Assembly (NCBI GenBank): GCA_025359245.1
Contig: JANYGW010000158.1
Span: forward strand, 51,189-115,188
DNA length: 64,000 nt
Direction: 5' to 3'
Source of the DNA: Massilia sp.
GTDB lineage: Bacteria > Pseudomonadota > Gammaproteobacteria > Burkholderiales > Burkholderiaceae_D
The translations under genes and the position numbers were made by a program. The notes under the pieces are model-generated. The model ran no database searches. It worked only from the letters and a program-made list of their open reading frames with translations, and was not told where the DNA came from. Shown one piece after another: positions 1-8,153 of the stretch (its first letter is position 1; each line of letters starts with the position of its first letter).

Positions 1-1
1 C

Positions 2-2386
2 GTCGAAAACATCAACACGCTCGGCCTGTTCAACGGCAAGCCGGCGGTGGTCGTGCTGGTCACTCGCCAGCCGGGCGCCAACGTGATTGCCACGGTCGAC
101 GGCGTGCGCGCCCTGCTGCCGTCGCTGCAGGCGCAGCTGCCCAAGGACGTCAAGCTGGAAGTCGCATCCGACAGCACCAATTCGATCCGCTCGTCGCTGC
201 ATGAAATCGAAGTGACGCTGATGATCTCGATCCTGCTGGTGGTGCTGGTGGTGAGCGTGTTCCTGCGCAGCGTGCGCGCCACCATCATTCCGGCGGTGGC
301 GACCGTCGTGTCCCTGCTGGGCACCTTCGGCGTCATGTACATGCTGGGCTTCAGCCTGAACAACCTGTCGCTGATGGCGCTGACGGTGGCCACCGGCTTC
401 GTGGTCGACGATGCCATCGTGGTGCTGGAGAATATCAGCCGCCATATCGAGGAGGGCATGGACGGCATGAAGGCGGCGCTGCTGGGCGCGCGCGAAGTCG
501 GCTTCACGGTGCTCTCGATCAGCCTGTCGCTGGTGGCGGTGTTCATCCCGCTGCTGTTCATGGGCGGCCAGGTCGGACGCTTGTTCCGTGAATTTGCCGT
601 GACCTTGTCGGCGGCGGTGATGATTTCGCTGGTCATTTCGCTGACCACCACGCCGATGATGTGCGCCTGGCTGCTGAAGGCGGGCGGCGCCGAGCGCGAG
701 CCGGGCCGCCTGGCGCGCTGGGCCGAGCGCGGTTTCGACAAGATCCACGACACCTACCGCCATTCGCTCGACTGGGCACTCGACAGCAAGGCGCTGGTCA
801 TGCTGATCTTTTTCTTCGTGATTGGCCTGAATATCTATTTGTTCGCGGCCGCCCCGAAGGGCTTCTTTCCGCAGCAGGACACCGGCCAGATCAACGGCGG
901 CATCCGGGCCGACCAGAGCATCTCGTTCCAGGCCATGCAGGAAAAGCTCAAGCAGCTGGTCGACATCATCCGCGCCGATCCGGCGGTGGCCACCGTGGTC
1001 GGCTTCACGGGCGGCTCGCGCGCGGGCGGCGGCTTCATGTTCGTCAACCTGAAGCCGGTGTCCGAACGCACCGACGGCGGCCAGGCCGTGATCGCACGCC
1101 TGCGCCCGCAACTGGCGCAGGTGACCGGCGTGTCGCTGTTCCTCAATCCGGTGCAGGACCTGCGCATGGGCGGGCGGCAGTCCAACTCGACCTATCAGTA
1201 CACGCTGAAAAGCGACAACCGCGCCGACCTGAAGAAATGGGCCGGCAAGCTGGCCGATTCGATGAAGCAGCAAAGCGCGCTGGTCGACGTCGAGACCGAC
1301 CAGGCCGAGAACGGTGTCGAGATGTACGTCAAGATCGACAAGGACAGCGCGGCGCGGCTGGGCATCAACCCGCGCGACATCGACAACGCGCTGTACAACG
1401 CGTTCGGCCAGCGCCAGGTCGCCACCATCTACGACGAGCTCAATCAGTACAGCATCATCATGGGCGTGGCCAAGCGCTATTCGCAGACGCCGCAGGCGCT
1501 CAGCGACGTCTACGTGCCTTCGCGCGGTACTGCCACGGCCAGCGCGCCGGCCAACCTGACTGCGGCGCGCGACCCGGCCAGCGGCCAGGCGCTGTCCGGC
1601 GCGGCCGATACCATGGTGCCGCTGGCGGCGATCGCCAGCTTCGGCGAAGGCGCCACGCCGACCTCGGTCAACCACCAGGACGGCGAGCTGGCCACCACGA
1701 TTTCGTACAACCTGGCCGAAGGCAGCAACCTGTCGCAGGGCGAGGCCGCGGTGCACCAGGCCGAAGCCGACATCGCCATGCCGAACAATGTACGCGGCAG
1801 CTTCGAGGGTACGGCCAAGGCGGCCCAGGATTCGAACAAGGAACAGCCGCTCTTGATCCTGGCCGCCGTGGTGGTGATCTACATCGTGCTCGGCATCCTG
1901 TACGAAAGCCTGGTCCATCCGATCACGGTGATCTCGACGCTGCCATCGGCCGGCGTCGGGGCGGTGCTGGCGCTGCTGCTGTTCGGGATGGATTTCTCGA
2001 TCATCGCGCTGATCGGCGTGTTCCTGCTGCTCGGGATCGTCAAGAAGAACGCGATCCTGATCATCGACTTCGCGCTGGAAGCCGAACGCACGCGCGGCCT
2101 GGGTCCGCTCGAAGCGGTGCGCGAAGCCTGCTTGCTGCGCTTCCGTCCTATTTTGATGACGACCCTGGCCGCCGCGCTGGGCGCCTTGCCGCTGGCGATC
2201 GGCTTCGGCGAAGGTTCCGAGCTGCGCCGTCCGCTGGGCGTGGCCATCATCGGCGGCCTGCTGGCGAGCCAGTTGCTCACGCTGCTGACCACCCCGGTCG
2301 TGTACGTCATGATGGACAAGCTGCGCCGCCGCAGTCCGGCCGAGCGCGAACTTGGCCACCATATCGACCACGCTCCACAACCATGA
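2..2386 (+). CDS. RND efflux transporter inner-membrane permease (5' end cut by window)
   Basis: This is a proton-driven resistance-nodulation-division pump subunit of the HAE1/AcrB-MdtBC type. The open frame is already running at base 2, so the N-terminal part lies outside the window and about 794 codons are visible. Seen: a membrane block starting near SILLVVLVVSVFL, the conserved VDDAIVVLENI segment with the paired Asp residues of the proton relay, a large periplasmic domain, and a second membrane block containing GIVKKNAILIIDFA. The stop overlaps the start of the outer-membrane factor (ATGA), so the two are translationally coupled. A periplasmic adaptor gene would be expected upstream. 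The exact substrate cannot be told; an MdtC-like drug pump is the best guess. Confidence 0.95.
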   Translation, partial: VENINTLGLFNGKPAVVVLVTRQPGANVIATVDGVRALLPSLQAQLPKDVKLEVASDSTNSIRSSLHEIEVTLMISILLVVLVVSVFLRSVRATIIPAVATVVSLLGTFGVMYMLGFSLNNLSLMALTVATGFVVDDAIVVLENISRHIEEGMDGMKAALLGAREVGFTVLSISLSLVAVFIPLLFMGGQVGRLFREFAVTLSAAVMISLVISLTTTPMMCAWLLKAGGAEREPGRLARWAERGFDKIHDTYRHSLDWALDSKALVMLIFFFVIGLNIYLFAAAPKGFFPQQDTGQINGGIRADQSISFQAMQEKLKQLVDIIRADPAVATVVGFTGGSRAGGGFMFVNLKPVSERTDGGQAVIARLRPQLAQVTGVSLFLNPVQDLRMGGRQSNSTYQYTLKSDNRADLKKWAGKLADSMKQQSALVDVETDQAENGVEMYVKIDKDSAARLGINPRDIDNALYNAFGQRQVATIYDELNQYSIIMGVAKRYSQTPQALSDVYVPSRGTATASAPANLTAARDPASGQALSGAADTMVPLAAIASFGEGATPTSVNHQDGELATTISYNLAEGSNLSQGEAAVHQAEADIAMPNNVRGSFEGTAKAAQDSNKEQPLLILAAVVVIYIVLGILYESLVHPITVISTLPSAGVGAVLALLLFGMDFSIIALIGVFLLLGIVKKNAILIIDFALEAERTRGLGPLEAVREACLLRFRPILMTTLAAALGALPLAIGFGEGSELRRPLGVAIIGGLLASQLLTLLTTPVVYVMMDKLRRRSPAERELGHHIDHAPQP

Positions 2387-3792
2387 GACACACCATGCGC
2401 ACCCATTCGATTTTTCGCCTGCTGCCGCTGGCACTGGCCGCCTCCTTGCTGGCCGGCTGCGCCGTCGGACCGGCCTACAACGTTCCCGCCACGCCGGCGC
2501 CGGCCGCCTTCAAGGAAGCGGCCGGCTGGGTCGCCGCCGCCCCGGCCGACACGCTCGAACGCGGTCCATGGTGGACCCTGTTCAACGACCCGTTGCTGAA
2601 CCAATTGGCGCAGCAGGTCGAGGTATCGAACCAGAACGTGGCGGCGGCGGTGGCGTCGTACGCCCAGGCGCGCTCGCTGGTGCAGGAACAGCGCGCCTCG
2701 CTGTTTCCCAGCGTCGGCCTGACGTCCGGCGTGAACCGCTCGGGCGGGCGCGAGACCGACAGCGCGAGCAGCTACCGGCTCAGCATCGGCACCAGCTGGG
2801 AACCGGATATTTGGGGCCGGCTGCGCGCCGGCGTCACCAGCGCCAAGGCCGGCCAGCAGGCCAGCGCGGCCGACCTGGCCGCAGCCCGGCTGTCGGCCCA
2901 GGGCGAGCTGGCGGCCAACTACTTCCAGCTGCGCCAGAGCGACGCCCAGAAAGCGCTGCTGGCCACCACCATCGAAGGCTACCAGCGGGTGGCCCAGATC
3001 ACCAAGAATCGCTTCGACGCCGGCATCGCCCAAAAGGCCGACGTGCTGCAGGCCCAGACCCAGCTGGCCAACGCCCAGGTCGACGACCTGACGCTGGTGC
3101 GCCAGCGCGCCCAGCTCGAACATGCGATCGCGATCCTGGTCGGCAAGGCGCCGGCCGAGTTTGCGCTGGCGCCGGCCGCGTGGCAGGCCAGCGTGCCCGA
3201 GATCCCGGCCGGCGTGCCGTCGCTGCTGCTGCAGCGCCGTCCGGACATCGCCGCGGCCGAACGGCGCGTCGCTGCCGCCAATGCGCAGATCGGCATCGCC
3301 AAGGCGGCCTATTATCCGGATATCGGCCTGACCGGCTCCGTCGGCACCGGCGGCAGCAAGGTCGGCGACCTGTTCAAGGCGTCGACCATGCTGTGGTCGG
3401 TCGGCGCCAGCGTGGCCCAGTCGATCTTCAACGCGGGCGCCACCCGCGCCCATGTCGCAGGGGCCGAAGCCCAGCACCAGGCGGCGGTGGCGCACTACCG
3501 CCAGACTGTGCTCGAGGCGTTCGGCGACGTCGAAAACCAGCTCAACGCCACGCGCGTGCTGGCGCAGCAGCAGGTGCTGCACAAGCAGGCGTCGGAGGCG
3601 GCCGACCAGGTCGAAGCGCAGATGCTCAACCGCTACAAGGCGGGGCAGGTCAGCTATACCGAAGTGGTGCAGGCGCAGGCGACGGCGCTGTCGGCGCGCC
3701 GTGCGCTGGTGCAGGCACAGGCCGATCGCCAGACAACCGCGGTGGCCTTGATACAATCTCTAGGCGGAGGATGGAAAGCTTCGTTAGAATAG
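2383..3792 (+). CDS. NodT-family outer-membrane efflux lipoprotein
   Basis: TolC-like outer-membrane channel partner of the upstream RND pump, 469 aa. The N-terminus has a lipoprotein signal with lipobox LLAGC (Cys26 from the ATG at 2383; an alternative ATG lies at 2395). Two OEP repeats follow, with the typical RPDIAAAERRVAAANAQIG segment in the second half and a coiled-coil-rich alternating Ala/Gln/Arg composition. The start was chosen because ATG overlaps the pump stop in ATGA. Family knowledge: NodT lipoproteins trimerise to form the exit duct of RND systems. Confidence 0.95.
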   Translation: MRHTMRTHSIFRLLPLALAASLLAGCAVGPAYNVPATPAPAAFKEAAGWVAAAPADTLERGPWWTLFNDPLLNQLAQQVEVSNQNVAAAVASYAQARSLVQEQRASLFPSVGLTSGVNRSGGRETDSASSYRLSIGTSWEPDIWGRLRAGVTSAKAGQQASAADLAAARLSAQGELAANYFQLRQSDAQKALLATTIEGYQRVAQITKNRFDAGIAQKADVLQAQTQLANAQVDDLTLVRQRAQLEHAIAILVGKAPAEFALAPAAWQASVPEIPAGVPSLLLQRRPDIAAAERRVAAANAQIGIAKAAYYPDIGLTGSVGTGGSKVGDLFKASTMLWSVGASVAQSIFNAGATRAHVAGAEAQHQAAVAHYRQTVLEAFGDVENQLNATRVLAQQQVLHKQASEAADQVEAQMLNRYKAGQVSYTEVVQAQATALSARRALVQAQADRQTTAVALIQSLGGGWKASLE

Positions 3793-3799
3793 CGGCACC

Positions 3800-4309
3800 A
3801 TGACCAAAAAATCCCCTAGCTCATCCGAGCCGGCCCCGGCCGATTCCCCCGCCTACGAAGTGCGGCGCTCCGAGATCCACGGCAACGGCGTGTTCGCGCG
3901 CCGCCTGATCGAAGCGGGCGAATGCATCGTCGAATACACGGGCGAGCGCATCACGTCCGATGAATCGGCGATCCGCGCTGAAAAGAGTGGGGGACCGGTC
4001 AATCACACGTTCTTCTTTTCGCTGGCCGACGGCAATGTGATCGATGGCGGCAGCGGCGGTAACGACGCCCGTTTCATCAACCATGCGTGCGAACCGAACT
4101 GCGAAGCGTATGAGGAAGACGGCAAGGTCTTCATCTACGCGCTGTACGAGATAGCGCAGGGCGAGGAACTCAACTACAACTACGCGCTGATCTACGAAGA
4201 ACGGCACACGGCGGCCGTGAAGAAGATGTTCGAGTGCCGCTGCGGCGCGCCGTCCTGCACGGGGTCGATGCTGGCGCCGAAAAAGCGCGCGTCGCGCAAG
4301 AAAAAGTAG
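3800..4309 (+). CDS. SET-domain protein-lysine methyltransferase
   Basis: Predicted S-adenosylmethionine-dependent protein lysine N-methyltransferase, 169 aa. The SET core runs from about residue 18 to 135: the N-terminal SET strand HGNGVFARR, the pseudoknot motif RFINHACEPNC (Ala where most SET proteins have Ser), and ELNYNY in place of the usual ELTYDY. A post-SET zinc motif CRCGAPSC follows at about 147-154, so all the usual Cys ligands are there. The protein ends in a Lys/Arg-rich tail (PKKRASRKKK). The gene starts 7 bp after the efflux lipoprotein but has no evident functional link to it. Its substrate is unknown; bacterial members are sometimes proposed to modify ribosomal or nucleoid proteins. 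Confidence 0.9.
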   Translation: MTKKSPSSSEPAPADSPAYEVRRSEIHGNGVFARRLIEAGECIVEYTGERITSDESAIRAEKSGGPVNHTFFFSLADGNVIDGGSGGNDARFINHACEPNCEAYEEDGKVFIYALYEIAQGEELNYNYALIYEERHTAAVKKMFECRCGAPSCTGSMLAPKKRASRKKK

Positions 4310-4315
4310 ACGCCG

Positions 4316-4455
4316 CGTCGTCCTCGCGAACGGGAACGCAGGCGTTTTCCCCAGGCTGACTATGCTCAGTATGGGTCGCGAGGCGTCGCACCGGCGCTTG
4401 CGCGAGGACGACGGTGGTTTATTTTTGTGGTCTTCGCCGAGGCCGTGAATTCTGC
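4316..4455. repeat. Dispersed palindromic element, copy A (convergent gene ends)
   Basis: A perfect 13-bp inverted repeat CGTCGTCCTCGCG (4316-4328) pairs with CGCGAGGACGACG (4401-4413) across a 72-nt interior. A T-rich stretch follows, then the 14-mer GCCGTGAATTCTGC at 4442-4455, which is repeated exactly beside copy B at 23.6 kb. It fills the gap between the convergent SET and binding-protein genes, so a bidirectional terminator or REP-like role is likely. Copies B-D lie at 23595, 30637 and 38823. Confidence 0.75.
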
Positions 4456-4461
4456 GTGTGC

Positions 4462-5262
4462 CTAACGTGCGTGTTCGACGCCGGCCGCCTGCACCAGCTT
4501 GCCGTATTCTTTGCCGTTGCGCACCTCCTCGATGCTCTTCCAGATCCGCTCGGCCAGCTCCGGCCTGGCCTTGACCAGCGTGTTGGACAGGATCAGGTAG
4601 TACGGTTTTTCGATGAGCGGCGTGGCGACCATGTCGAGCTGGGGGCCCAGCGCACTGCTCATCAGCACGTTTGCATCGCTGTCCATCATGGCCGCGCCGG
4701 CAACCCTTCCCGTCACTACCTTGCGCCCGACGTTGTACAGCGAATCATTGGTTTCGTCGACCGCCATCTTCAATTCGCGCAACTGTTCGCCGACCGAATA
4801 GCCGAGCCGGAACGCGATCTTGCCGTCGGCATGCAGAAACTGCTTGCCGTCCCAGTCGATGGCGCTGCCTTTTTTGCGGATCAGGAAATAGCCGGCGTAG
4901 TGCATGCGCTTCTTGACATCGGCCGGTTCGCCGCCCGGGAAGGCGCCGTATTGACGCCGCTCCTCGCTGAAACTGACGGTGAACGCGCCGTCCACCTCGT
5001 TCGCCTTGAGCTTGGCCAGGCAGCGTTTCCACGGCAACAGCTGGTAGTCGAACAGGATGTCGAGCTTGGTCTCTACACGCCGCAACAGCTCGAAATTGAG
5101 GCCCTCGCCTTCGGCCGTACGCCATGGCAGCACCGCCTTGTTTTCAAAACACAGGGTCAGTTTTTCGGTCGCAAGAGCAGGCGTGCAGGCGGCTGCGCAC
5201 AGCAAGCCGATGGTCAGGGACCGCCCGAGGCGGCCGGAAATGCGCACAAAATCCGCTGTCAT
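4462..5262 (-). CDS. Periplasmic solute-binding protein, SBP family 3-like
   Basis: Secreted amino-acid-type binding protein, 266 aa. A signal peptide (basic start, hydrophobic stretch, cleavage after TPALA) is followed by an SBP_bac_3-like domain: TLCFENKAVLPWRT at the N-lobe, an acidic linker, then the C-lobe ending in WKSIEEVRNGKEYGKLVQ. No transporter permease or ATPase of the matching ABC-import type is nearby. It lies 23 bp after the histidine kinase and on the same strand, so it is probably the last gene of the sigma-54 operon. It could serve as an orphan ligand-sensing partner rather than an importer; that is inference. Confidence 0.8.
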   Translation of the reverse strand: MTADFVRISGRLGRSLTIGLLCAAACTPALATEKLTLCFENKAVLPWRTAEGEGLNFELLRRVETKLDILFDYQLLPWKRCLAKLKANEVDGAFTVSFSEERRQYGAFPGGEPADVKKRMHYAGYFLIRKKGSAIDWDGKQFLHADGKIAFRLGYSVGEQLRELKMAVDETNDSLYNVGRKVVTGRVAGAAMMDSDANVLMSSALGPQLDMVATPLIEKPYYLILSNTLVKARPELAERIWKSIEEVRNGKEYGKLVQAAGVEHAR

Positions 5263-5285
5263 CCGTTTCTTCCAGTCACTACTTT

Positions 5286-6635
5286 CTAGGAGTCTAACAC
5301 GCGTTTTGCGACGGGGAAGCAGATTTCGAAATGGGTTTCATCGATGCCGGACGGGGCCAGCCGGTAGCCGAAGCCATGCCGGGTCAGCACTTCGCGCACG
5401 AACATCAGGCCGATGCCCTGGCCGCCCTTCTTGGTCGTCACGAAGGGCGTGAACAACTGGCGCGCCGGCAATTCGCCCAGGCGGTTGCCCGAATCGATGA
5501 TAGTCAGGCGCACGTGCGCGCCTTCATCGGCCAGCGTGAAGCGGATGTAGCCGGGCTTGCCGCTCTCGGCCTGGGTGGTTTCGACCGCCTCGAGCGCGTT
5601 CTTGACGATATTGAGCAGGGCTTGCTCCATCAGGTGGCTGTCCAGGCGCAGCGCCGGCACCTCGTCGCGCCGCTCCCAGCCGATGGCGATGCCGGCCCGC
5701 TTGCACTGTTCGCGGTTCAGCCACAGGATGTCGTCCATCATGGCCGCCACCGAGGCCGGACGCAGCTCCGGCTCGGGCATCTTGATCACGCGCGTGAAGC
5801 GTTCGATGAATTCGCCCAGGCTGACATTGCGGCGCCGCACCGCCACGATGGCCGTCGAAAAATCGGCGCCGTCCGCCGCCGTCAACTGCGACTGGTAGAA
5901 CAGCAGCGAGTCGAGCACCGAGCTGGTGGCCGCCACCGTGTTGTTGACCTCGTGGGCCAGCACGCGGATCAGTTTTTCGTAGGTGGCGCGTTCGGAGCTT
6001 TCCAGTTCGGCCGTCATCTCCTCGACCAGCAGGAAGTGGCGCGCGAAGCCGCGGTCGAAGAACTGGCCGCGCTGGGCACGGTAGCGGCGCCCTTCCGGGT
6101 CGGACAGCAAGCGGCTCTCGCCCAGCGGCAGCGCGTCGAGCTGGGCCGCCAGCGCGCTGCCGTTCCAATGGCCAAGCGGCTTGCCCTTGGGCGCGTCCAG
6201 CGCCAGCAGTGCGTGGGCGCTGGCGTTCACCAGGCTGATGTTGCCCTCGAAGTCGAACACGATCACTGCGCTCGGGGTCGCCTCCAGCAGGCTGTCGAGG
6301 AAGCCGCGCTGCTCGCCCAGTTCCAGCCGTTCGCGGTACAGCGTGCCGAGCATGGTGTTGAACAGCGCGATCAGCTCGTCGAGCTCGGGCACCGCGCTGT
6401 CGGTCATGCGGGCCGCGTAGTCCTGGTCCTGCAGCAGGTCGCGAAAGCGCGCGGTGTATTCGATCGGCCGCATGGCGCGCCCGATCAGCGTAAAGCCGCC
6501 GGCCAGGCTGGCCAGCAGCAGCACTTCGACGCCCAGGAACAGCGCCACCTGCTCCCGCATCAGCGCCAGCGTGAAGGCGAACAGCAGCAGGTGCAGCGCA
6601 AGCAGGTAGGCGCGCAAGCGCCAGCGCAAGCTCAT
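5286..6635 (-). CDS. Sensor histidine kinase (NtrB/NtrY-like) with short membrane sensor
   Basis: Membrane histidine kinase, 449 aa, partner of the adjacent NtrC-type regulator. Two membrane segments (about 8-25 and 31-52) are separated by only a handful of residues, so there is almost no periplasmic sensor. Next come a HAMP-like region, a PAS domain (about 110-215), an H-box LAHEVNN with His228, and an ATPase domain with N-box NIVKNALEAVE and the G-rich loop KKGGQGIGL. The ATG overlaps the regulator stop in ATGA, which fixes the start even though the frame stays open upstream. Such intramembrane-sensing kinases often monitor envelope state or an associated transporter, which fits the permeases in the same operon. 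Confidence 0.92.
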   Translation of the reverse strand: MSLRWRLRAYLLALHLLLFAFTLALMREQVALFLGVEVLLLASLAGGFTLIGRAMRPIEYTARFRDLLQDQDYAARMTDSAVPELDELIALFNTMLGTLYRERLELGEQRGFLDSLLEATPSAVIVFDFEGNISLVNASAHALLALDAPKGKPLGHWNGSALAAQLDALPLGESRLLSDPEGRRYRAQRGQFFDRGFARHFLLVEEMTAELESSERATYEKLIRVLAHEVNNTVAATSSVLDSLLFYQSQLTAADGADFSTAIVAVRRRNVSLGEFIERFTRVIKMPEPELRPASVAAMMDDILWLNREQCKRAGIAIGWERRDEVPALRLDSHLMEQALLNIVKNALEAVETTQAESGKPGYIRFTLADEGAHVRLTIIDSGNRLGELPARQLFTPFVTTKKGGQGIGLMFVREVLTRHGFGYRLAPSGIDETHFEICFPVAKRVLDS

Positions 6636-8017
6636 GCCTCGTCCCCGCCGCCCAGGCCGTGCCGCTCCAGGCGCCGGTACAGCGCGGTGCGCGACAGGCC
6701 GAGCGCCTGGGCCACGCGCGAGATGTTGCCGCCGTGCTGCTCCATGGCTTGCTCGATCATGTGGCGTTCGACCTGTTCCAGCGTCATGCCGTCCACGCCC
6801 AGCCGGGTCTGGCCGGCGCCGTCGTCGCGCTGCGCGGCATCGATGAAGTCGGCCTGGCTGAGCTGGCTTTTGCCGACCAGCAGGACCGTGCGCTCGAGCG
6901 TCTGCTTGAGCTGGCGGATATTGCCCGGCCATGGCTGGGCGCTGAGCCAGTCGAGTGCCTGCGGCGTCAGGGTGACCGGGCCCAGGCCGTACTGGGTCGC
7001 CACGTGGCCGATGATGTGCGCGGCCAGCAGTGCAATGTCGGTGCGCCGTTCGCGCAGTGGCGGCAAGCGGATCGTGATCAGGTTCAGGCGGTAGTACAGG
7101 TCTTCGCGGAAGTCGCCGCTTGCCACCAGTTCGGCCAGTTCCTGGTTGGTGGCCGAAATGACGCGGATGTCGGCTTGTTCGCTGCGGCTGGCGCCGACCG
7201 GCTGGTAGCGCTGGTCCTGCAGCACGCGCAGCAGCTTGACCTGGTCGGCGCGGTTCAGTTCGCCGATCTCGTCCATGAACAGCGTGCTTTCGTGGGCACA
7301 GGCGACATGGCCCTTGCGGTCGGCCTTGGCGTCGGTGAAGGCGCCGCGCACGTGGCCGAACATTTCGCTTTCGAACAGCGAGGGCGTGATCGCGCCCATG
7401 TTGATCTTGACCGGCGGGCGCGCCGCGCGCGGGCTGTTGCGGTGGATGGCGTCGGCGACCAGTTCCTTGCCGGTGCCGCTTTCGCCCAGGATCAGCACCG
7501 GCGCCTTGGTGCGCGCCACCTGGCCGAGCGTGGCCAGCACGCGCAGCAGCTTGGGGTGCTCGCCGATGATGGCGGAAAAGTCGAACTGCTTGTCGAGCAC
7601 CTGGCGGTTCAGGCGCTGCGGCGACAAGGTGGCCGACAGCTCCAGCGTGCTGTGGATCAGCGCGACCAGCTGGGCGTTGTCCCACGGCTTGGTGAAGAAA
7701 TTGGCGGCGCCGCTTTTCACGCCGCGCACGGCCAGTGCGATCGAGCCCCAGGCGGTCATCAACAGGACCGGCGTGTCGGGATAGCTGTCCTTGATGTGGG
7801 CCAGCAAGGCCAGGCCTTCCTCGCCGCTCGTTTGCAGCGAAAAATTCATGTCCTGCAGGACCAGGTCGACCGGCGCGCGCGCCAGTTCGTCGAGGGCCGC
7901 TTTGGCGTCGTCGCAGCAGATTGGGTCGAAGCCGGACTGCTTGAGCAGCAGGGCCAGCGATACCTGGACGGCGGCGTCGTCGTCGACGATCAGGATGCGT
8001 TGAGGGCTGGGCGTCAT
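6632..8017 (-). CDS. Sigma-54-dependent response regulator (NtrC family)
   Basis: Response regulator and bacterial enhancer-binding protein, 461 aa. The receiver domain spans 1-120 with phospho-acceptor Asp56 and Lys110. The AAA+ domain (about 148-380) has Walker A GESGTGKE at 178-185 and Walker B TLFMDEIGE. The C-terminal Fis-type helix-turn-helix reads NISRVAQALGLSRTALYRRL. The sigma-54 contact loop reads GAFTDA (225-230) instead of GAFTGA; a Gly-to-Asp change here is known to alter activity in some family members. It likely acts on the sigma-54 promoter at 12556-12570, upstream of the same operon. Confidence 0.95.
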   Translation of the reverse strand: MTPSPQRILIVDDDAAVQVSLALLLKQSGFDPICCDDAKAALDELARAPVDLVLQDMNFSLQTSGEEGLALLAHIKDSYPDTPVLLMTAWGSIALAVRGVKSGAANFFTKPWDNAQLVALIHSTLELSATLSPQRLNRQVLDKQFDFSAIIGEHPKLLRVLATLGQVARTKAPVLILGESGTGKELVADAIHRNSPRAARPPVKINMGAITPSLFESEMFGHVRGAFTDAKADRKGHVACAHESTLFMDEIGELNRADQVKLLRVLQDQRYQPVGASRSEQADIRVISATNQELAELVASGDFREDLYYRLNLITIRLPPLRERRTDIALLAAHIIGHVATQYGLGPVTLTPQALDWLSAQPWPGNIRQLKQTLERTVLLVGKSQLSQADFIDAAQRDDGAGQTRLGVDGMTLEQVERHMIEQAMEQHGGNISRVAQALGLSRTALYRRLERHGLGGGDEA

Positions 8018-8047
8018 ATTCTTTTAAGGTGCGGAAAGTTTCAACCA

Positions 8048-8147
8048 CATCGTCCCTGCGCAGGCGGGGACCCATGGCACCTGTGGTCAGAGTCCGATAC
8101 AGAGCGGAGCTGAGCTGGTATGGGTCCCCGCCTGCGCAGCGACGATG
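8048..8147. repeat. 28-bp inverted repeat inside the efflux operon
   Basis: Left arm 8048-8075 and right arm 8120-8147 match as reverse complements at 27 of 28 positions, separated by 44 nt. The arms contain TGCGCAGGCGGGGACCCAT-type sequence related to the GC-rich intergenic palindromes elsewhere in the window. It fills the 136-bp gap between the last permease gene and the regulator gene, the only large gap inside this operon. A strong mRNA hairpin here could attenuate the regulator/kinase genes relative to the transporter genes or protect the upstream transcript. Confidence 0.8.
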
Positions 8148-8153
8148 GGGCGG

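Noticed and set aside
661..2382. Long open frame running into the outer-membrane lipoprotein frame from inside the RND gene
   Set aside because: It is a frame shadow of the pump gene; the real lipoprotein starts at 2383 with a signal peptide.
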